DNA of 62,201 nucleotides from DASWNP01 sp036399175 (GCA_036399175.1 DASWNP010000034.1:1-62201); one strand, 5' to 3'; counted from the stretch's first letter, positions 34,850 through 43,929 are shown. Notes: generated from the sequence alone by a model not told the origin. Translations and numbers: made by a program.

Positions 34850-37018
34850 TCAAAAGTTAAGACTGATGCTGCCTTCAAAATGGAGCTGGCTGTTGAACGG
34901 CGCTTCGCCGGGGGAGACCGCGACGCGCTCGTACGCGCCGTCGGAGTTGAGCACGCGCGCCTTCACGTTATCGCGCAGGTAGGCTTCGAGCACCACTTCC
35001 TTCAGGTAGCGGCGCAAGTTAGCGTCGAGCACGGGAGCGACTACTTCGACGCGGCGGTCGAGGTTGCGCGCCATCCAGTCGGCGGAGCCGATGTAGACAT
35101 CATCTTCGCCGCCGTTGGCGAAGTAGAAGATGCGGCTGTGTTCGAGGAAGCGACCGACGATGCTGCGGACGTGAATCGTCTCGGAGAGTCCGGAGACGCC
35201 GGGGCGGAGCATGCACGCGCCGCGCACGACGAGGTCGATTTTCACTCCGGCCTGCGAAGCCTTGTAAAGCTCGTCGATGATTTCGAGGTCGGTCAGGCGG
35301 TTGACCTTCGCCATGATGTGCGCGGGACGACCCGCGCGCGCGTGCTCGGCCTCGCGCCGGATGAGGGCAAGCATGCGCTCGCGCAGGTTCAGGGGCGCGA
35401 CGAGCAGGCGGCCGTATTCCTTCCGGCGTGAGAAGCCGGTTAGGAAGTTGAAGAGGTCGATGGCGTCGTTGCCGATTTCCGGGTCGGCGGTCAGCAGTCC
35501 GAGGTCTGTGTAGACGTTCGAGGTCGTCGGGTTGTAGTTGCCCGTCGAGACGTGGACGTAGGTTTGCAGCTTCTCTTTCTCGCGGCGGACGACGAGCGCC
35601 AACTTAGCGTGCGTCTTCAAACCGACGAGGCCGTAGACGACGTGTATGCCCGACTCGGCGAGCCGCTTTGCCCAGCCGATGTTGTTCTCTTCGTCAAAGC
35701 GCGCCTTGATTTCCACGACTACCGTCACCTGCTTACCGCTCTCGCTGGCTTCGATGAGCGCCTGCGGGATGGGCGAGTTATGGCCTGTGCGATAGAGGCA
35801 CATCTTGATGGCGAGCACGTCGGGGTCTTTGGCCGCCGCGTTGATGAACTCGGTGACGGTCGTGTAGGCCGTGTACGGATGATGAAGCAGCAGGTCTTGC
35901 TTTTTGATGGCCTCGAAGAAAGGCTTCTTCTTGCGCAGGGGCGCGGGCACGGTCGTCTGAAGCGGCGCGTCTTTCAGGTCGGGACGGTCGAGCTTGTAGA
36001 GCGACATCAAATCGCATGCGTTGAGCAGCCCATCGACGACGTACACGTCTTCGTCTTCAATCCTGAGCGAGCGGGTCAGGTACTCGACCATCTCGGCAGG
36101 CATCGTCGAAGAGACTTCGAGGCGCACGGGCAGACCGAAGCGACGCTCGCGCAGAGATTCCTTGATGAGCCCGAGGAGGTCTGCGGCCTGGTCTTCGCGG
36201 ATTTCCACGTCGGCGTCGCGCGTCACGCGGAAGAGATGTCCTTTGCTGGCGCGCATGCTCGGAAAGACGGAATGCAGGTTTGCTTCTATCAATTCTTCGA
36301 GCAGCGTGAACTTCGTCCCCGTCTCGCCGACGCGCACGAGGCGCGGCACGAGCGGCGGAACCTTGATACGCACGAAGCGCGCATCGCCCGCCGCAGAGCG
36401 CGTCGAACTGTGCTCGGGCAGAGATTCGACCATCAGGCCGATGTTCAGAGAGAGGTTTGAGATAAAGGGGAACGGGTGCGCGGGGTCAACAACCAGAGGC
36501 GTCAGCACCGGAAAGACGCTCTGCATGAAGTAGTCGTCAACCGCCCGTTTCTCGTCGGCGGAGAGCGATTCGTAAGGCGCAATCGAGATGCCCTCGGAGG
36601 CGAGACGCGGCAAAACGCTCTCGCGCAGGCACGCGCTCTGCTCTTCAACCATCGGCAGCACGCGCTCTCTGATGATGCTCAACTGCTCTGCGGGCATAAG
36701 CTCGCCCGGCATCACGCTGACGACTTCGTGCTCCAGCATCTCCTTCAAACCGGAGACGCGCACCATGAAAAATTCGTCCAGATTGCTTGAGAAGACGGCC
36801 AGGAACTTCAATCTTTCGAGAAGCGGCAGAGAATCGTCGAGCGCCTCTTCGAGCACGCGGCGGAAGAATTCGAGCGTGCTCAAATCGCGGTTCGAGACGC
36901 ACCAGGCGAGGAAGCGATCCGTGTATTGATTGCTCTGCGGCAGGCCGGAAGACGGCGTCGGGCGAAGGGCTTGGCCGCTCGCGTCGTCCGTCTCGGTCTG
37001 TTTCTCAAGCGCGTTCAT
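34850..37018 (-). CDS. ppk1: Polyphosphate kinase 1
   Basis: A 722-residue Ppk1 that reversibly transfers the ATP gamma-phosphate onto polyphosphate. The N-terminal domain starts DRFLAWCVSNRDLSTLEFF with the familiar SNLDEFFMVRV segment. The catalytic C-terminal half has LLHHPYTAY, the Arg/Lys-rich KARFDEENNIGWAKRL and the phospho-histidine region YVHVSTGNYNP. Length matches the family. The ATG at 37018 follows GGAAGAG; earlier in-frame starts (for example 37042) are possible. It lies next to a phosphatase and downstream of a metallophosphatase on the same strand. Confidence 0.95.
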   Translation of the reverse strand: MNALEKQTETDDASGQALRPTPSSGLPQSNQYTDRFLAWCVSNRDLSTLEFFRRVLEEALDDSLPLLERLKFLAVFSSNLDEFFMVRVSGLKEMLEHEVVSVMPGELMPAEQLSIIRERVLPMVEEQSACLRESVLPRLASEGISIAPYESLSADEKRAVDDYFMQSVFPVLTPLVVDPAHPFPFISNLSLNIGLMVESLPEHSSTRSAAGDARFVRIKVPPLVPRLVRVGETGTKFTLLEELIEANLHSVFPSMRASKGHLFRVTRDADVEIREDQAADLLGLIKESLRERRFGLPVRLEVSSTMPAEMVEYLTRSLRIEDEDVYVVDGLLNACDLMSLYKLDRPDLKDAPLQTTVPAPLRKKKPFFEAIKKQDLLLHHPYTAYTTVTEFINAAAKDPDVLAIKMCLYRTGHNSPIPQALIEASESGKQVTVVVEIKARFDEENNIGWAKRLAESGIHVVYGLVGLKTHAKLALVVRREKEKLQTYVHVSTGNYNPTTSNVYTDLGLLTADPEIGNDAIDLFNFLTGFSRRKEYGRLLVAPLNLRERMLALIRREAEHARAGRPAHIMAKVNRLTDLEIIDELYKASQAGVKIDLVVRGACMLRPGVSGLSETIHVRSIVGRFLEHSRIFYFANGGEDDVYIGSADWMARNLDRRVEVVAPVLDANLRRYLKEVVLEAYLRDNVKARVLNSDGAYERVAVSPGEAPFNSQLHFEGSISLNF

Positions 37019-37211
37019 ACGATTGTCTCTTCCTTCGGTCATCTTCGGGGCAACCTCGATTTTTTGGGAATTTCGTGCTCTAACCGCCTTCAACTGATTA
37101 ACGCGGGATTTCGCACGGGAATAAATCACCGGGCGGAGGGTTTCTTTCGCGCCGGGAGAATTTTTTGATTCGGCCCGGCGACGAAGGCATGACTGCGAAC
37201 GGCGGAAGCCT

Positions 37212-37859
37212 TCAGGTGGGGTCGTAGGCGCGTAGCGCCTGGACGCTCACAAGCTCCCCTGTCTCCACGATGTAGGCCGTCAAATGATGGCCGTAGACGC
37301 AGCCGGTGTCGAGGCCGATGGCCTTCGGGCCTCGCCTCGGCTCGGGCGCAGGCCAGTGTCCGAAGAGGACGATTTTCTCGCCGTCGTACGCGTCGTACCA
37401 GGGCGTGCCGTCGCGGCTCTCGCGGTGCGCGCCGAGCGTGCGCAGCTCCGTCATGTCCTCGGTCGTCTGCGAATGAAGCGCCACGTTCGGGCGCAAGCCC
37501 GCGTGCACGACCAGGTGCGTCCCGAGGTCAATCAGAAACGGCAGCGAGTTCAGGTAGGCGACGTAGCGTTCCTTGTCCGCCTTCAGCGCTTTGTGCGTCG
37601 GCTTCTGCGAAGCCTTCAGCTTAAACTTCTCGCCGTTCCAGCGCCGGCGCAGCGCCAAATCGTGATTGCCGATGACGGCCGAGAAGCGCGGCTCTCTCAT
37701 AAACAGTTCGAGCACTTCACGACTCTTCTCGCCTTTGGCGATGAGGTCGCCGACGGAGACGAGACGGTCGTCTGCGCCGAATCCGACTTTGTCCAGCAGG
37801 CTTATCAATTCGTCGTAGCAGCCGTGAATATCTCCGACGACGACCGTGCGCGAACTCAT
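37212..37859 (-). CDS. ApaH/PrpE-like calcineurin-type metallophosphatase
   Basis: A 215-residue cytoplasmic phosphatase of the bis(5'-nucleosyl)-tetraphosphatase/PrpE/serine-threonine phosphatase group. The dinuclear-metal motifs are in order: GDIHGCYDEL, GDLI, GNHD, HAGL and FGHWP, followed by DTGCVYGHHL. Substrate could be Ap4A-like dinucleotides or phosphoproteins. GGAGG lies only 3 nt before the ATG at 37859; a TTG 12 bases further up is an alternative. It lies upstream of ppk1 (193-bp gap). Confidence 0.9.
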   Translation of the reverse strand: MSSRTVVVGDIHGCYDELISLLDKVGFGADDRLVSVGDLIAKGEKSREVLELFMREPRFSAVIGNHDLALRRRWNGEKFKLKASQKPTHKALKADKERYVAYLNSLPFLIDLGTHLVVHAGLRPNVALHSQTTEDMTELRTLGAHRESRDGTPWYDAYDGEKIVLFGHWPAPEPRRGPKAIGLDTGCVYGHHLTAYIVETGELVSVQALRAYDPT

Positions 37860-37956
37860 CTCTCCCTCCAAAACCTACGACGCATTCTCTTTCCCTCGCG
37901 CGCCGCGGGAGCCTTCAAGCCCCTCGCCGCTTCGCTCGCAATCGACCGACGCCTTT

Positions 37957-38196
37957 TCAAATCGACTCGAACTCGCCGGCTGCGTGCTCGCCCGGCATGC
38001 CTTCGATACGGACGCGCAGGCTCGGCAGCACTTGCGTTACGCGAAACGTCCTCTCCGAAGAGACGCGCCCCGGCATCAGCTCCGCGCGGAAAGTGACGGC
38101 CATCCCCGGCCTCACCCAAATGTTGCGCGCCGCAGTGCCCGCTTCGCCGAACGTCGAAAAATTCTCAGCCGCGCCTGCGGCTCGTCTTCTGTTCAT
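37957..38196 (-). CDS. Small hypothetical protein
   Basis: A possible 79-residue protein with a beta-rich centre (NIWVRPGMAVTFRAELMPGR and VTQVLPSLRVRIEGMPGEH). The pattern suggests a small PilZ-like or SH3-like barrel, but no motif allows assignment. Start choice is uncertain (38196 or 38211) and there is no good ribosome-binding site. It lies 97 bp before the metallophosphatase on the same strand. Confidence 0.45.
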   Translation of the reverse strand: MNRRRAAGAAENFSTFGEAGTAARNIWVRPGMAVTFRAELMPGRVSSERTFRVTQVLPSLRVRIEGMPGEHAAGEFESI

Positions 38197-38552
38197 TATG
38201 CCTGAAAGCATATCTCGTTTTCTCTCATTCCGGTCTGGAAAAAGCAAACTCCCAAACTCAACTGTTAACGCGCAAACCCTTCGAGAAAGAAATCATGTAC
38301 GGCGACGATTTCAAACGCTCCGCCGTCAAACTCTGCCGACGACGAACGCCGCCATCAAACTCTCTCTGCGAGCGACGCCCCCAAAAAGCGTGCTCCGAGC
38401 CTCTCTAAGCTTCAAACGTCGTTAGAGAGACCCGGAGCCGGATTGTCGTCATGGAAGCTGTTTGAAAAGTTCCTTCAAGCTAGCGCAGTCTGGACAGGCG
38501 GCGACGCCGCATCAGACAGATTTTGAATTTTTCGTCAGCGCCTCTTTTTTCG
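38197..38552. other. Gene-free stretch
   Basis: About 356 bp downstream of the DUF5715 gene, holding the hairpin 38392-38438 and otherwise low-complexity CTCTCT/AAACTC-rich DNA. No gene is supported. Confidence 0.4.
38392..38438 (-). terminator. Hairpin terminator of the DUF5715 gene
   Basis: GCTCCG...CTCTCTAA (38392-38408) pairs with TTAGAGAG...CGGAGC (38422-38438). On the minus strand the stem is followed after four bases by five T residues. It lies about 115 bp after the stop of the 38553-39911 gene. Confidence 0.55.
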
Positions 38553-39911
38553 TCAGCGTCTCTTTTTGCTCTTGCTCTCTTTCTTCGTCGCCTCGGACTT
38601 CACAACCTTCTTCGCCGTTTCTTTCTTCGCGGCTCGCTTCTCTTCCCCGTCGGACTTGTCGGAGGCTTTCTCTTTTTCCTTCTCCTTCGAGGGCGTCTCT
38701 TCTGTCCTCTTCGCCGAAGAGGTTTTGTTTAGAGATTCTCGAATCAAGCCCTCGCTCGGCCTGCCGCCGTCGATGAAGGCGAAGACGTGATAATGGTCGC
38801 GGTTCTCGCGCAGCACCTCGATGCGTCCCTCGTCCTTGAGCCGCGCCAGCTCACCCATCACGTACGACTGCTCTTCAGCCGTCATAAAGCGATAGTAGAT
38901 GTCGAAGGCCAGCCCCGTCGAATGCGGAGGCGTAGCGATGAGCGTGGCGTTCGGGTTCTCGCGGCTCAGCATGTGCTGGTATTCGTCCGGGCGCACGAGC
39001 GAAGTGATGGGGAGCGGGCGGTCGAACTTTTGCTTGTAGGAGCGCGCAATCTCTTCGAGCACGACGCGAGCTTCCGGGCGCAGGTGGCTGAGCATCCGCA
39101 CCTTCATCTCCCTGCGCGAAGCAGCTTCGCCGAGCTTGTATGTGCGGCCTGAAAAATCCTTCGACAGGCTCGAAAGGTTTTCGTAGTCGGTGAAAAGCTC
39201 TCGGCGTCGCTCGGCGTCGCCGTAGAAGCCTTCGAGCATCTCTTTCCTCTCGCGCTCGGACTTGAGCGACTTCTCCGTGCGGGTAAGCTGTGTCTGCAAC
39301 TCCGCGCGGCGCGAGCGCTCACGCTTCGGCACGGCGGCCAGCTCTTTCCTGAGAGCCTCGCTCTCGCTCTTGAGGCTCGTGAGAGCTTCGTCGAGCTTTG
39401 CGTACTCTTCGGAAAGCTCGGTTTCGTCGTAGAGAGTGATTCTCTTGCCCGTACTCTTGTCGTAGTGCGTGAACTGCTCTTTGTCGGCGCTGCCGCCGAC
39501 GCCGTAGAGGATGTGGTTTTCGCCGACCGTCTTGACTTCGACCAGCTCGCCCCGCCTGATTAGCTCGGCGAGGTCTGTGAAGTCCTGCGGCGTCTCGAAG
39601 CGGTGCTCGCGCCACTCGGCGACCTGCACAGCGAGGAATCGACGCGTGTCGCTGTAGTGCTTGAGCTGTGCCGGGATTTCAATCTTGGCCTGCTTGCCCA
39701 TCGGCTCGCCGCGATCCTCTTTGACCTGACGGACGGCCTGTTCCCAGGGAGAGATTTCGGCGGCTTTGACGCCTGCGGGCACGGGTATAAACGCGGAATA
39801 GCCGCTCGGCCTGCGCTGCCGCCAGCCGGGCACGACCAGAAACGCGCCGACAATCATAGCCGTCAGCAGAATCACGGCCAGAATCTCACCCTTGTTTCTT
39901 CGTTCTTTCAA
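38553..39911 (-). CDS. DUF5715-family protein, M15-like peptidase fold, membrane-anchored
   Basis: A 452-residue protein. One N-terminal membrane helix (about 8-28) is followed by a coiled-coil-prone charged middle (about 170-260). The C-terminal domain has HSTGLAFDIYY and DHYHVF, the zinc-ligand arrangement (H, D, H) of M15 D,D-carboxypeptidase-like peptidases. A Lys/Glu-rich tail follows. It probably acts on peptidoglycan in the periplasm (family-level inference). TTG at 39911 is chosen because GGGGAG lies 10 nt upstream; a longer TTG frame to 39977 has no ribosome-binding site. Confidence 0.75.
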   Translation of the reverse strand: MKERRNKGEILAVILLTAMIVGAFLVVPGWRQRRPSGYSAFIPVPAGVKAAEISPWEQAVRQVKEDRGEPMGKQAKIEIPAQLKHYSDTRRFLAVQVAEWREHRFETPQDFTDLAELIRRGELVEVKTVGENHILYGVGGSADKEQFTHYDKSTGKRITLYDETELSEEYAKLDEALTSLKSESEALRKELAAVPKRERSRRAELQTQLTRTEKSLKSERERKEMLEGFYGDAERRRELFTDYENLSSLSKDFSGRTYKLGEAASRREMKVRMLSHLRPEARVVLEEIARSYKQKFDRPLPITSLVRPDEYQHMLSRENPNATLIATPPHSTGLAFDIYYRFMTAEEQSYVMGELARLKDEGRIEVLRENRDHYHVFAFIDGGRPSEGLIRESLNKTSSAKRTEETPSKEKEKEKASDKSDGEEKRAAKKETAKKVVKSEATKKESKSKKRR

Positions 39912-40131
39912 CCTTATCTCCCCGTTATAAAAAGAAAGGCTTGAACGGGGCGGCTGCCAATGGCGCAACCTCGTCAAGCCAAGTCAATCTTTGATGCAAA
40001 CGGGCAGCGAAAAGTACGCTGAATTTGTAAGAATTTATATCGGAAAGAGAGCGTTTTTACGGTGCGGAACAGCCGCTCAAAACTCTTCGTATGCTGTAGG
40101 TTCGGAAAGACCGCAAAGGAGCTTCGTCAAG

Positions 40132-40836
40132 ATGAAAAAAGCAGTTCTGCTATTCGCCGCCCTCGCCAGCATGACGGCGACCTCTCAAATCGTTCGCGCG
40201 CAGCAATCCACGTCGCCTGCCGCGACGAAAGAGCGCGCGCGGAGCGACGAACGCTTGTCGCGGCGCGTCAAAGGTCGGGTTTTGACTTCGACGGAGATGC
40301 CTGCCGTCAGTCTTCGTTTCGACAAGGCGTTCAAATACATCGGCGGGCAGAGCTTTATTCTCTACGACGTGGCGCGCGCCGAGCAGCATTTCTTCGTCGA
40401 TGCCGATAAGCAGGGACGCATACGCCGTCTCTACTGGGTGCAGTTTGAAGGCTACCTGCCGACGAACACCCACTCGTACAAATATCAGGCCAACAAAACC
40501 GTCAACGTCGGCGGTCTTGAGTTTATCGCCGACTCCTTCCCCAGAAATCTCAAGACCTCTCCGAGCCGCCCAAACTCGGACGGCGAGCGCGCACGCGCCT
40601 TCCTCGCCAGCAAAGGCTTCCGCCCCTTGAGCGACGACCTCCTGCTCCAGCGTCTCGTCCATCTGGTTGACGAAGCGAAGCGAAACGAGCTGATGATTAT
40701 TTACACGGAGGACTTGAGCGGGATGGGTCTGACTGCCGCCGACTTGACCGGCGACGGGCGAGCCGCCAATCGTTGGGACGAGCTTTCCAGAGGACTCCTC
40801 GAACGAGCCACGAAGGGCTTCACAGTTCAGCGTTGA
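40132..40836 (+). CDS. Secreted hypothetical protein
   Basis: A 234-residue exported protein with a clear signal peptide (about 1-23, ending QIVRAQ). The mature domain has alternating beta-strand segments (FKYIGGQSFILYDVARAEQH, RLYWVQFEGYLP) and no recognised catalytic motif. AAGGAG lies 10 nt before the ATG at 40132; the upstream open frame is not supported. It faces the winged-helix gene (236-bp gap, converging). Function unknown. Confidence 0.72.
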   Translation: MKKAVLLFAALASMTATSQIVRAQQSTSPAATKERARSDERLSRRVKGRVLTSTEMPAVSLRFDKAFKYIGGQSFILYDVARAEQHFFVDADKQGRIRRLYWVQFEGYLPTNTHSYKYQANKTVNVGGLEFIADSFPRNLKTSPSRPNSDGERARAFLASKGFRPLSDDLLLQRLVHLVDEAKRNELMIIYTEDLSGMGLTAADLTGDGRAANRWDELSRGLLERATKGFTVQR

Positions 40837-41072
40837 GGCTCTCGCGCCTGCGTTCATAAAAATTCCCTTATCGGAAATATACGCCCTTGTTTCACGACCG
40901 GGATATTTAAACCCTCGACTGGCCGTTTACCGACCATTGCCTTGATTTTCCCTTTGATTTTGGGTGAATAGCTCGACTGCGAATAGCGTGTGCGCTGAGC
41001 TTGAAGCCCGGTGCGGCCTTCGCAGTGCTGTGGCTTGTTCGCGGATGAGCGCAGAGCGGATTGGATTTTCGG

Positions 41073-42227
41073 TCAAGGGTTCTCCTCCTCGCGGGTGGTG
41101 GCCGGTTCCCATCTTCCGAGGCTGCGGGCGCGTTCGATTTGTCGCAGCGAGTGAAGCAGGATGAGTTTCAGGTCTTCCTTCGAGAAATCTCGCATCTCTT
41201 CTCGATGGCGTCGGGCTTCCTCAAGGACGTAGGCGAGGCGGTCGAACTTGTGCCCCGGCGCACGGTCTACGCAGTAGCAGATGGCGATGCCCCAGACCTC
41301 CAGTGGGATGTCTCTCGCGCGCTGCGCCGTGACGGCGTCCGCCGTCGTCCAGGCGTTCCCCGTCGCTCTTTCGTAGATACCTCGAAGCGAGTCGAGAAAC
41401 GTTTCGTCGTCGTCGTCCGGGTCGCGCGCGAAAGACTTCGACGAAGACGACGCCGTGGCGCCCTCCAACGTTGTGCTACTATTTACATATTTATATACCC
41501 CTGTAAAATCTACCGGGGTAACCCCTGTAAAATCTACCGGGGTAACCCCTGTAATTTTGACCGGGGTAGCTACCCCGGTAGTTACCCCGGTAGCTACCGG
41601 GGTAGCATCTTCGGTGGTCTCCTCAGCCCCGACAATTTTTTTCGACTGCGGGTCGATTTTGAGACCGGCAGCGCGCCTGCGCCTGACAATCTCCTTCGGC
41701 TCGAAAACTCTATATTTTGGCCCGAGCGGACTGCCCGTGGAGTTTGAGACAATTTCTATTGAAAACTTCTGAATGAGGCCGCGAATGGCCGTCCTGATGG
41801 TGCGGTCTGAGCGGATGCCGGTTTTGCGAATCAGCTCTGCTGGCCCGAAGTGGCGTTCGCGCACACCCTTGCTGATGGTCTCGCGGTACATGACGGAATA
41901 GACGCGCTGTTCAGAGCCCGTGTGAGTGGCATCGAGGGATTGAAACTGGGAAGGGTTTTCATCGACATTCGCTTCTACCGGGGTAGTTACGGGGGTAATT
42001 ACCGGGGTAGCTACCGGGGCTGTTACAGGGGTAGTTACCCCGGTAGTTCCTGTATCTATTTGATTTTCAACGACGTAATCGGAAGGAGGCGGGGGCGGAA
42101 TCTGAGGTGCAGGAAGCGTCTCAAGGGCGGGAACCGAAGGCTCAGAGTCCTGTTCCTCGCGCTCCTCGCGCCTGCGTTTGGCTTCCAGAAGGTCGGCGTA
42201 GCCCACCCATCTCTTCGGCTCACTCAT
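41073..42227 (-). CDS. Winged-helix protein with Thr-Pro-Val repeats (replication- or transposition-type)
   Basis: A 384-residue protein. Charged N-terminus and Pro-rich linker (1-60); TPVT-type repeats (61-84); a probable winged-helix domain (about 105-175, with GVRERHFGPAELIRKTGIRS and RTIRTAIRGLIQKF); a second repeat tract of TGVTPVDF units (about 208-243); and a helical C-terminus (about 275-370). The repeats are encoded by TACCGGGGTA-type palindromic DNA, so the DNA pattern may be the selected feature. AAA gene stop and this start overlap by 8 bp; GAGG lies 9 nt upstream. A replication initiator or regulator with its own binding sites is a hypothesis. Confidence 0.75.
   Translation of the reverse strand: MSEPKRWVGYADLLEAKRRREEREEQDSEPSVPALETLPAPQIPPPPPSDYVVENQIDTGTTGVTTPVTAPVATPVITPVTTPVEANVDENPSQFQSLDATHTGSEQRVYSVMYRETISKGVRERHFGPAELIRKTGIRSDRTIRTAIRGLIQKFSIEIVSNSTGSPLGPKYRVFEPKEIVRRRRAAGLKIDPQSKKIVGAEETTEDATPVATGVTTGVATPVKITGVTPVDFTGVTPVDFTGVYKYVNSSTTLEGATASSSSKSFARDPDDDDETFLDSLRGIYERATGNAWTTADAVTAQRARDIPLEVWGIAICYCVDRAPGHKFDRLAYVLEEARRHREEMRDFSKEDLKLILLHSLRQIERARSLGRWEPATTREEENP
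41497..41606. repeat. 24-bp tandem repeats and TACCGGGGTA palindromes inside the winged-helix gene
   Basis: Three tandem 24-bp units start at 41497, 41521 and 41545; the first two are identical (ACCCCTGTAAAATC then TACCGGGGTA) and the third has small changes. They are followed at 41569-41606 by 12-bp units alternating TACCCCGGTA and TACCGGGGTA. Unit lengths are multiples of three, so the reading frame is kept. Confidence 0.92.
41974..42050. repeat. Second cluster of 12-bp TACCGGGGTA-type repeats
   Basis: About six 12-bp units (CTACCGGGGTAG, TTACGGGGGTAA, TTACCGGGGTAG, CTACCGGGGCTG, TTACAGGGGTAG, TTACCCCGGTAG) in tandem, encoding the Thr-Pro-Val repeats near residues 60-84. Both orientations of the core occur. 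About 370 bp separates it from the first cluster, the winged-helix-coding part lying between the two. Confidence 0.9.
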
Positions 42228-43029
42228 GTAGCACAGCCTCGCTGACGGCCGCTTCAATCAGGTCGGGCGGAACCTTCGACATGTCGGCCATCTGCGCCAT
42301 GTCCCATGCGATGGCGCAAACTTTCAGAACTTCGCGCGGGACGCCGCCGGTGGTCGCATAGATGGCGTCGAGGGCGGCGTCGGTGAAAGGGTTGGTGACC
42401 TGCGCCTGTTCGCAACGGAAGGCGACCATCTCGCGTGTTTCGGCGAGCGACAGGGGGGCTAAAAGCGAGGGGGCGAAGATGCGCGAGCGGATGGCCTTCT
42501 TGGTCGGATCCATCAGCTTCGTGCGAAGCTCCAACTGCCCCGAGAGCACTATCTGTATGAGCTTGGTCTCTTCGGTCTCGAAATTCAGGAGGACACGCAC
42601 CAACTCAAGCATCTTGCCGGTCAGGCGCTGCGCCTCGTCGATGAAGACCACAGCCGTCTTGTCTTCGCTGTAGAGGTTGACCAGAAAACCGCGTAACTCC
42701 TGCTCCTGATCGACCATCGAGCGGCGCGGCCTGAGCCCGAAATCGCCGCAGAGCGACTTCAAAAAGGCGAAATCGCTGGGAAAATTGGGCGAGGGAATGA
42801 GCGCCGTAACCACGTCTTCGCGCCCGACATACTGCCCGAGCAAGTAGCGCATGCAGCTACTTTTACCGAGACCGATGTCGCCCAGGATGGCTGTCAAACC
42901 CTGTCGATTCTCGATGACGTAGCGAACTTTGTGAATCGTGCTTTTGAGCGAAGGAGTCAGGTAGAGCAGCGAAGGGTTCGGACTGATGGAGAAGGGCTGC
43001 TTCGGCTTAGTCTTGACAACAGTAGACAT
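42220..43029 (-). CDS. ExeA/TniB-like AAA ATPase
   Basis: A 269-residue cytoplasmic AAA protein with Walker A GDIGLGKSS (50-58), Walker B VVFIDEAQ (127-134) and a helical lid ending VPREVLKVCAIAWDMA. This ExeA/GspA/TniB-type ATPase group occurs in secretion, in transposition-target selection and beside replication proteins. The partner here is the winged-helix protein with which it overlaps by 8 bp, so the two probably act together on DNA. The ATG at 43029 is chosen; a TTG at 43047 is possible. A palindrome lies about 20 bp upstream. Confidence 0.85.
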   Translation of the reverse strand: MSTVVKTKPKQPFSISPNPSLLYLTPSLKSTIHKVRYVIENRQGLTAILGDIGLGKSSCMRYLLGQYVGREDVVTALIPSPNFPSDFAFLKSLCGDFGLRPRRSMVDQEQELRGFLVNLYSEDKTAVVFIDEAQRLTGKMLELVRVLLNFETEETKLIQIVLSGQLELRTKLMDPTKKAIRSRIFAPSLLAPLSLAETREMVAFRCEQAQVTNPFTDAALDAIYATTGGVPREVLKVCAIAWDMAQMADMSKVPPDLIEAAVSEAVLHE

Positions 43030-43528
43030 ACTGCGACCATGTAACACGTTTGGAGTTCCAAATCAAGATTTATTTTACCGTTATGTGCGCTTTAAAATGC
43101 AGGAGCGAGGTTAATTCCGAGGGGTGGGGTAGGGAATTGGCAAGTAGAGGGTGACGTTTTAATCGTGCGTTTCCTGCTTTCGCAACGACGACGGTCGGAC
43201 GTTTTCAGGCAAAAGTTTCGCAGCCCGTTGGCGCAGCCAGAGCATCTGTCTTCAAAAGTTCACACCGGAGCCGCCTCTCTGTCTTTGCCGGTGAACGGTC
43301 GAAGGATACCCGAGGCGAGTTCTCTTTCATAAAGCTTGGCTGAAGAGGGAATCGAAGTTGAAGGCGGGGCTGGCATAGCTGTTGCGGCGTTTCCGAATCG
43401 TCCTACGACTTGGCTTCTCGCTATCGTACAAGGGGTCTAGAATCTCCGCAGGTGCGGCAAGAGATAGACATTCCCTTCAAACCCGCACGCTGTCGCTTCG
43501 TTAGTCCCACACCAAAGGAGAGATATTT
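43030..43528. other. Gene-free region upstream of the AAA gene
   Basis: 499 bp between the divergent AAA and 117-residue-protein genes. It holds the palindrome 43049-43062, an AT-rich patch (43062-43095) and a looser inverted repeat GTTCACaCCGG ... CCGGtGAAC (about 43258-43297). It would be a reasonable place for promoters, and possibly for an origin if the window is a replicon, but no DnaA-box cluster was seen. Confidence 0.45.
43049..43062. promoter_or_regulatory. Palindrome TTTGGAGTTCCAAA upstream of the AAA gene
   Basis: A perfect 6+2+6 inverted repeat whose near edge is 19 bp from the AAA start codon. Position and symmetry suit an operator for a dimeric regulator, perhaps autoregulation by the winged-helix protein. 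Its core differs from the TACCGGGGTA repeats. Confidence 0.4.
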
Positions 43529-43882
43529 ATGGCGAAAAAAGATACTTCGATGGAAGACACCGGCATCACTAAGGCTTCGAGCCGAGCCGGAAGTCTTCCC
43601 TCGGTGCAGCTTTTCGGTCGCGTGACGCTGGTCGAAGCGTATGCGCTGCCGAATTTCGAGGGCTGTCATGCGCTGGTCGCTCTGCGCGATACGCCCGGCA
43701 AGACCGTCGCGGTCTTAACCAGCGCGCACAATCTACAGAACCTTTTGGAGACGGCGCTGGCGACCGGAAACCTCATGGCCTTCCGGGGAAGCAAGGTGAG
43801 CAACCCGCCGACACCTCTGGGCGGAACGTGGGCTGTCGATGTCTATCTAATCGACAGCATGATTCTCTACAACATCAAATAG
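43529..43882 (+). CDS. Small hypothetical protein
   Basis: A 117-residue protein with no signal peptide or membrane helix. Segments such as VQLFGRVTLVEAYALPNFEG, CHALVALRDTP and WAVDVYLIDSMILYNI look like the strands of a small beta-barrel, possibly OB-like, but no family is recognised. A ribosome-binding site (GGAGAG) precedes the ATG. It is divergent from the AAA/winged-helix pair and followed by a strong hairpin. A DNA-linked role is suggested only by position. Confidence 0.7.
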   Translation: MAKKDTSMEDTGITKASSRAGSLPSVQLFGRVTLVEAYALPNFEGCHALVALRDTPGKTVAVLTSAHNLQNLLETALATGNLMAFRGSKVSNPPTPLGGTWAVDVYLIDSMILYNIK

Positions 43883-43892
43883 GCTTGAACGA

Positions 43893-43929
43893 GCGGAGGG
43901 CGAGCCGCTTCAACCTGCTCGCCCTCCGC
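43893..43929 (+). terminator. Stem-loop after the 117-residue-protein gene
   Basis: GCGGAGGGCGAGC (43893-43905) pairs perfectly with GCTCGCCCTCCGC (43917-43929) across an 11-nt loop, 10 bp past the stop codon. No T-run follows, so termination may be Rho-assisted. Confidence 0.65.

Noticed and set aside
41497..41606. CRISPR array
   Set aside because: The repeats are tandem with no variable spacers, in frame with a coding sequence, and no cas genes are present.
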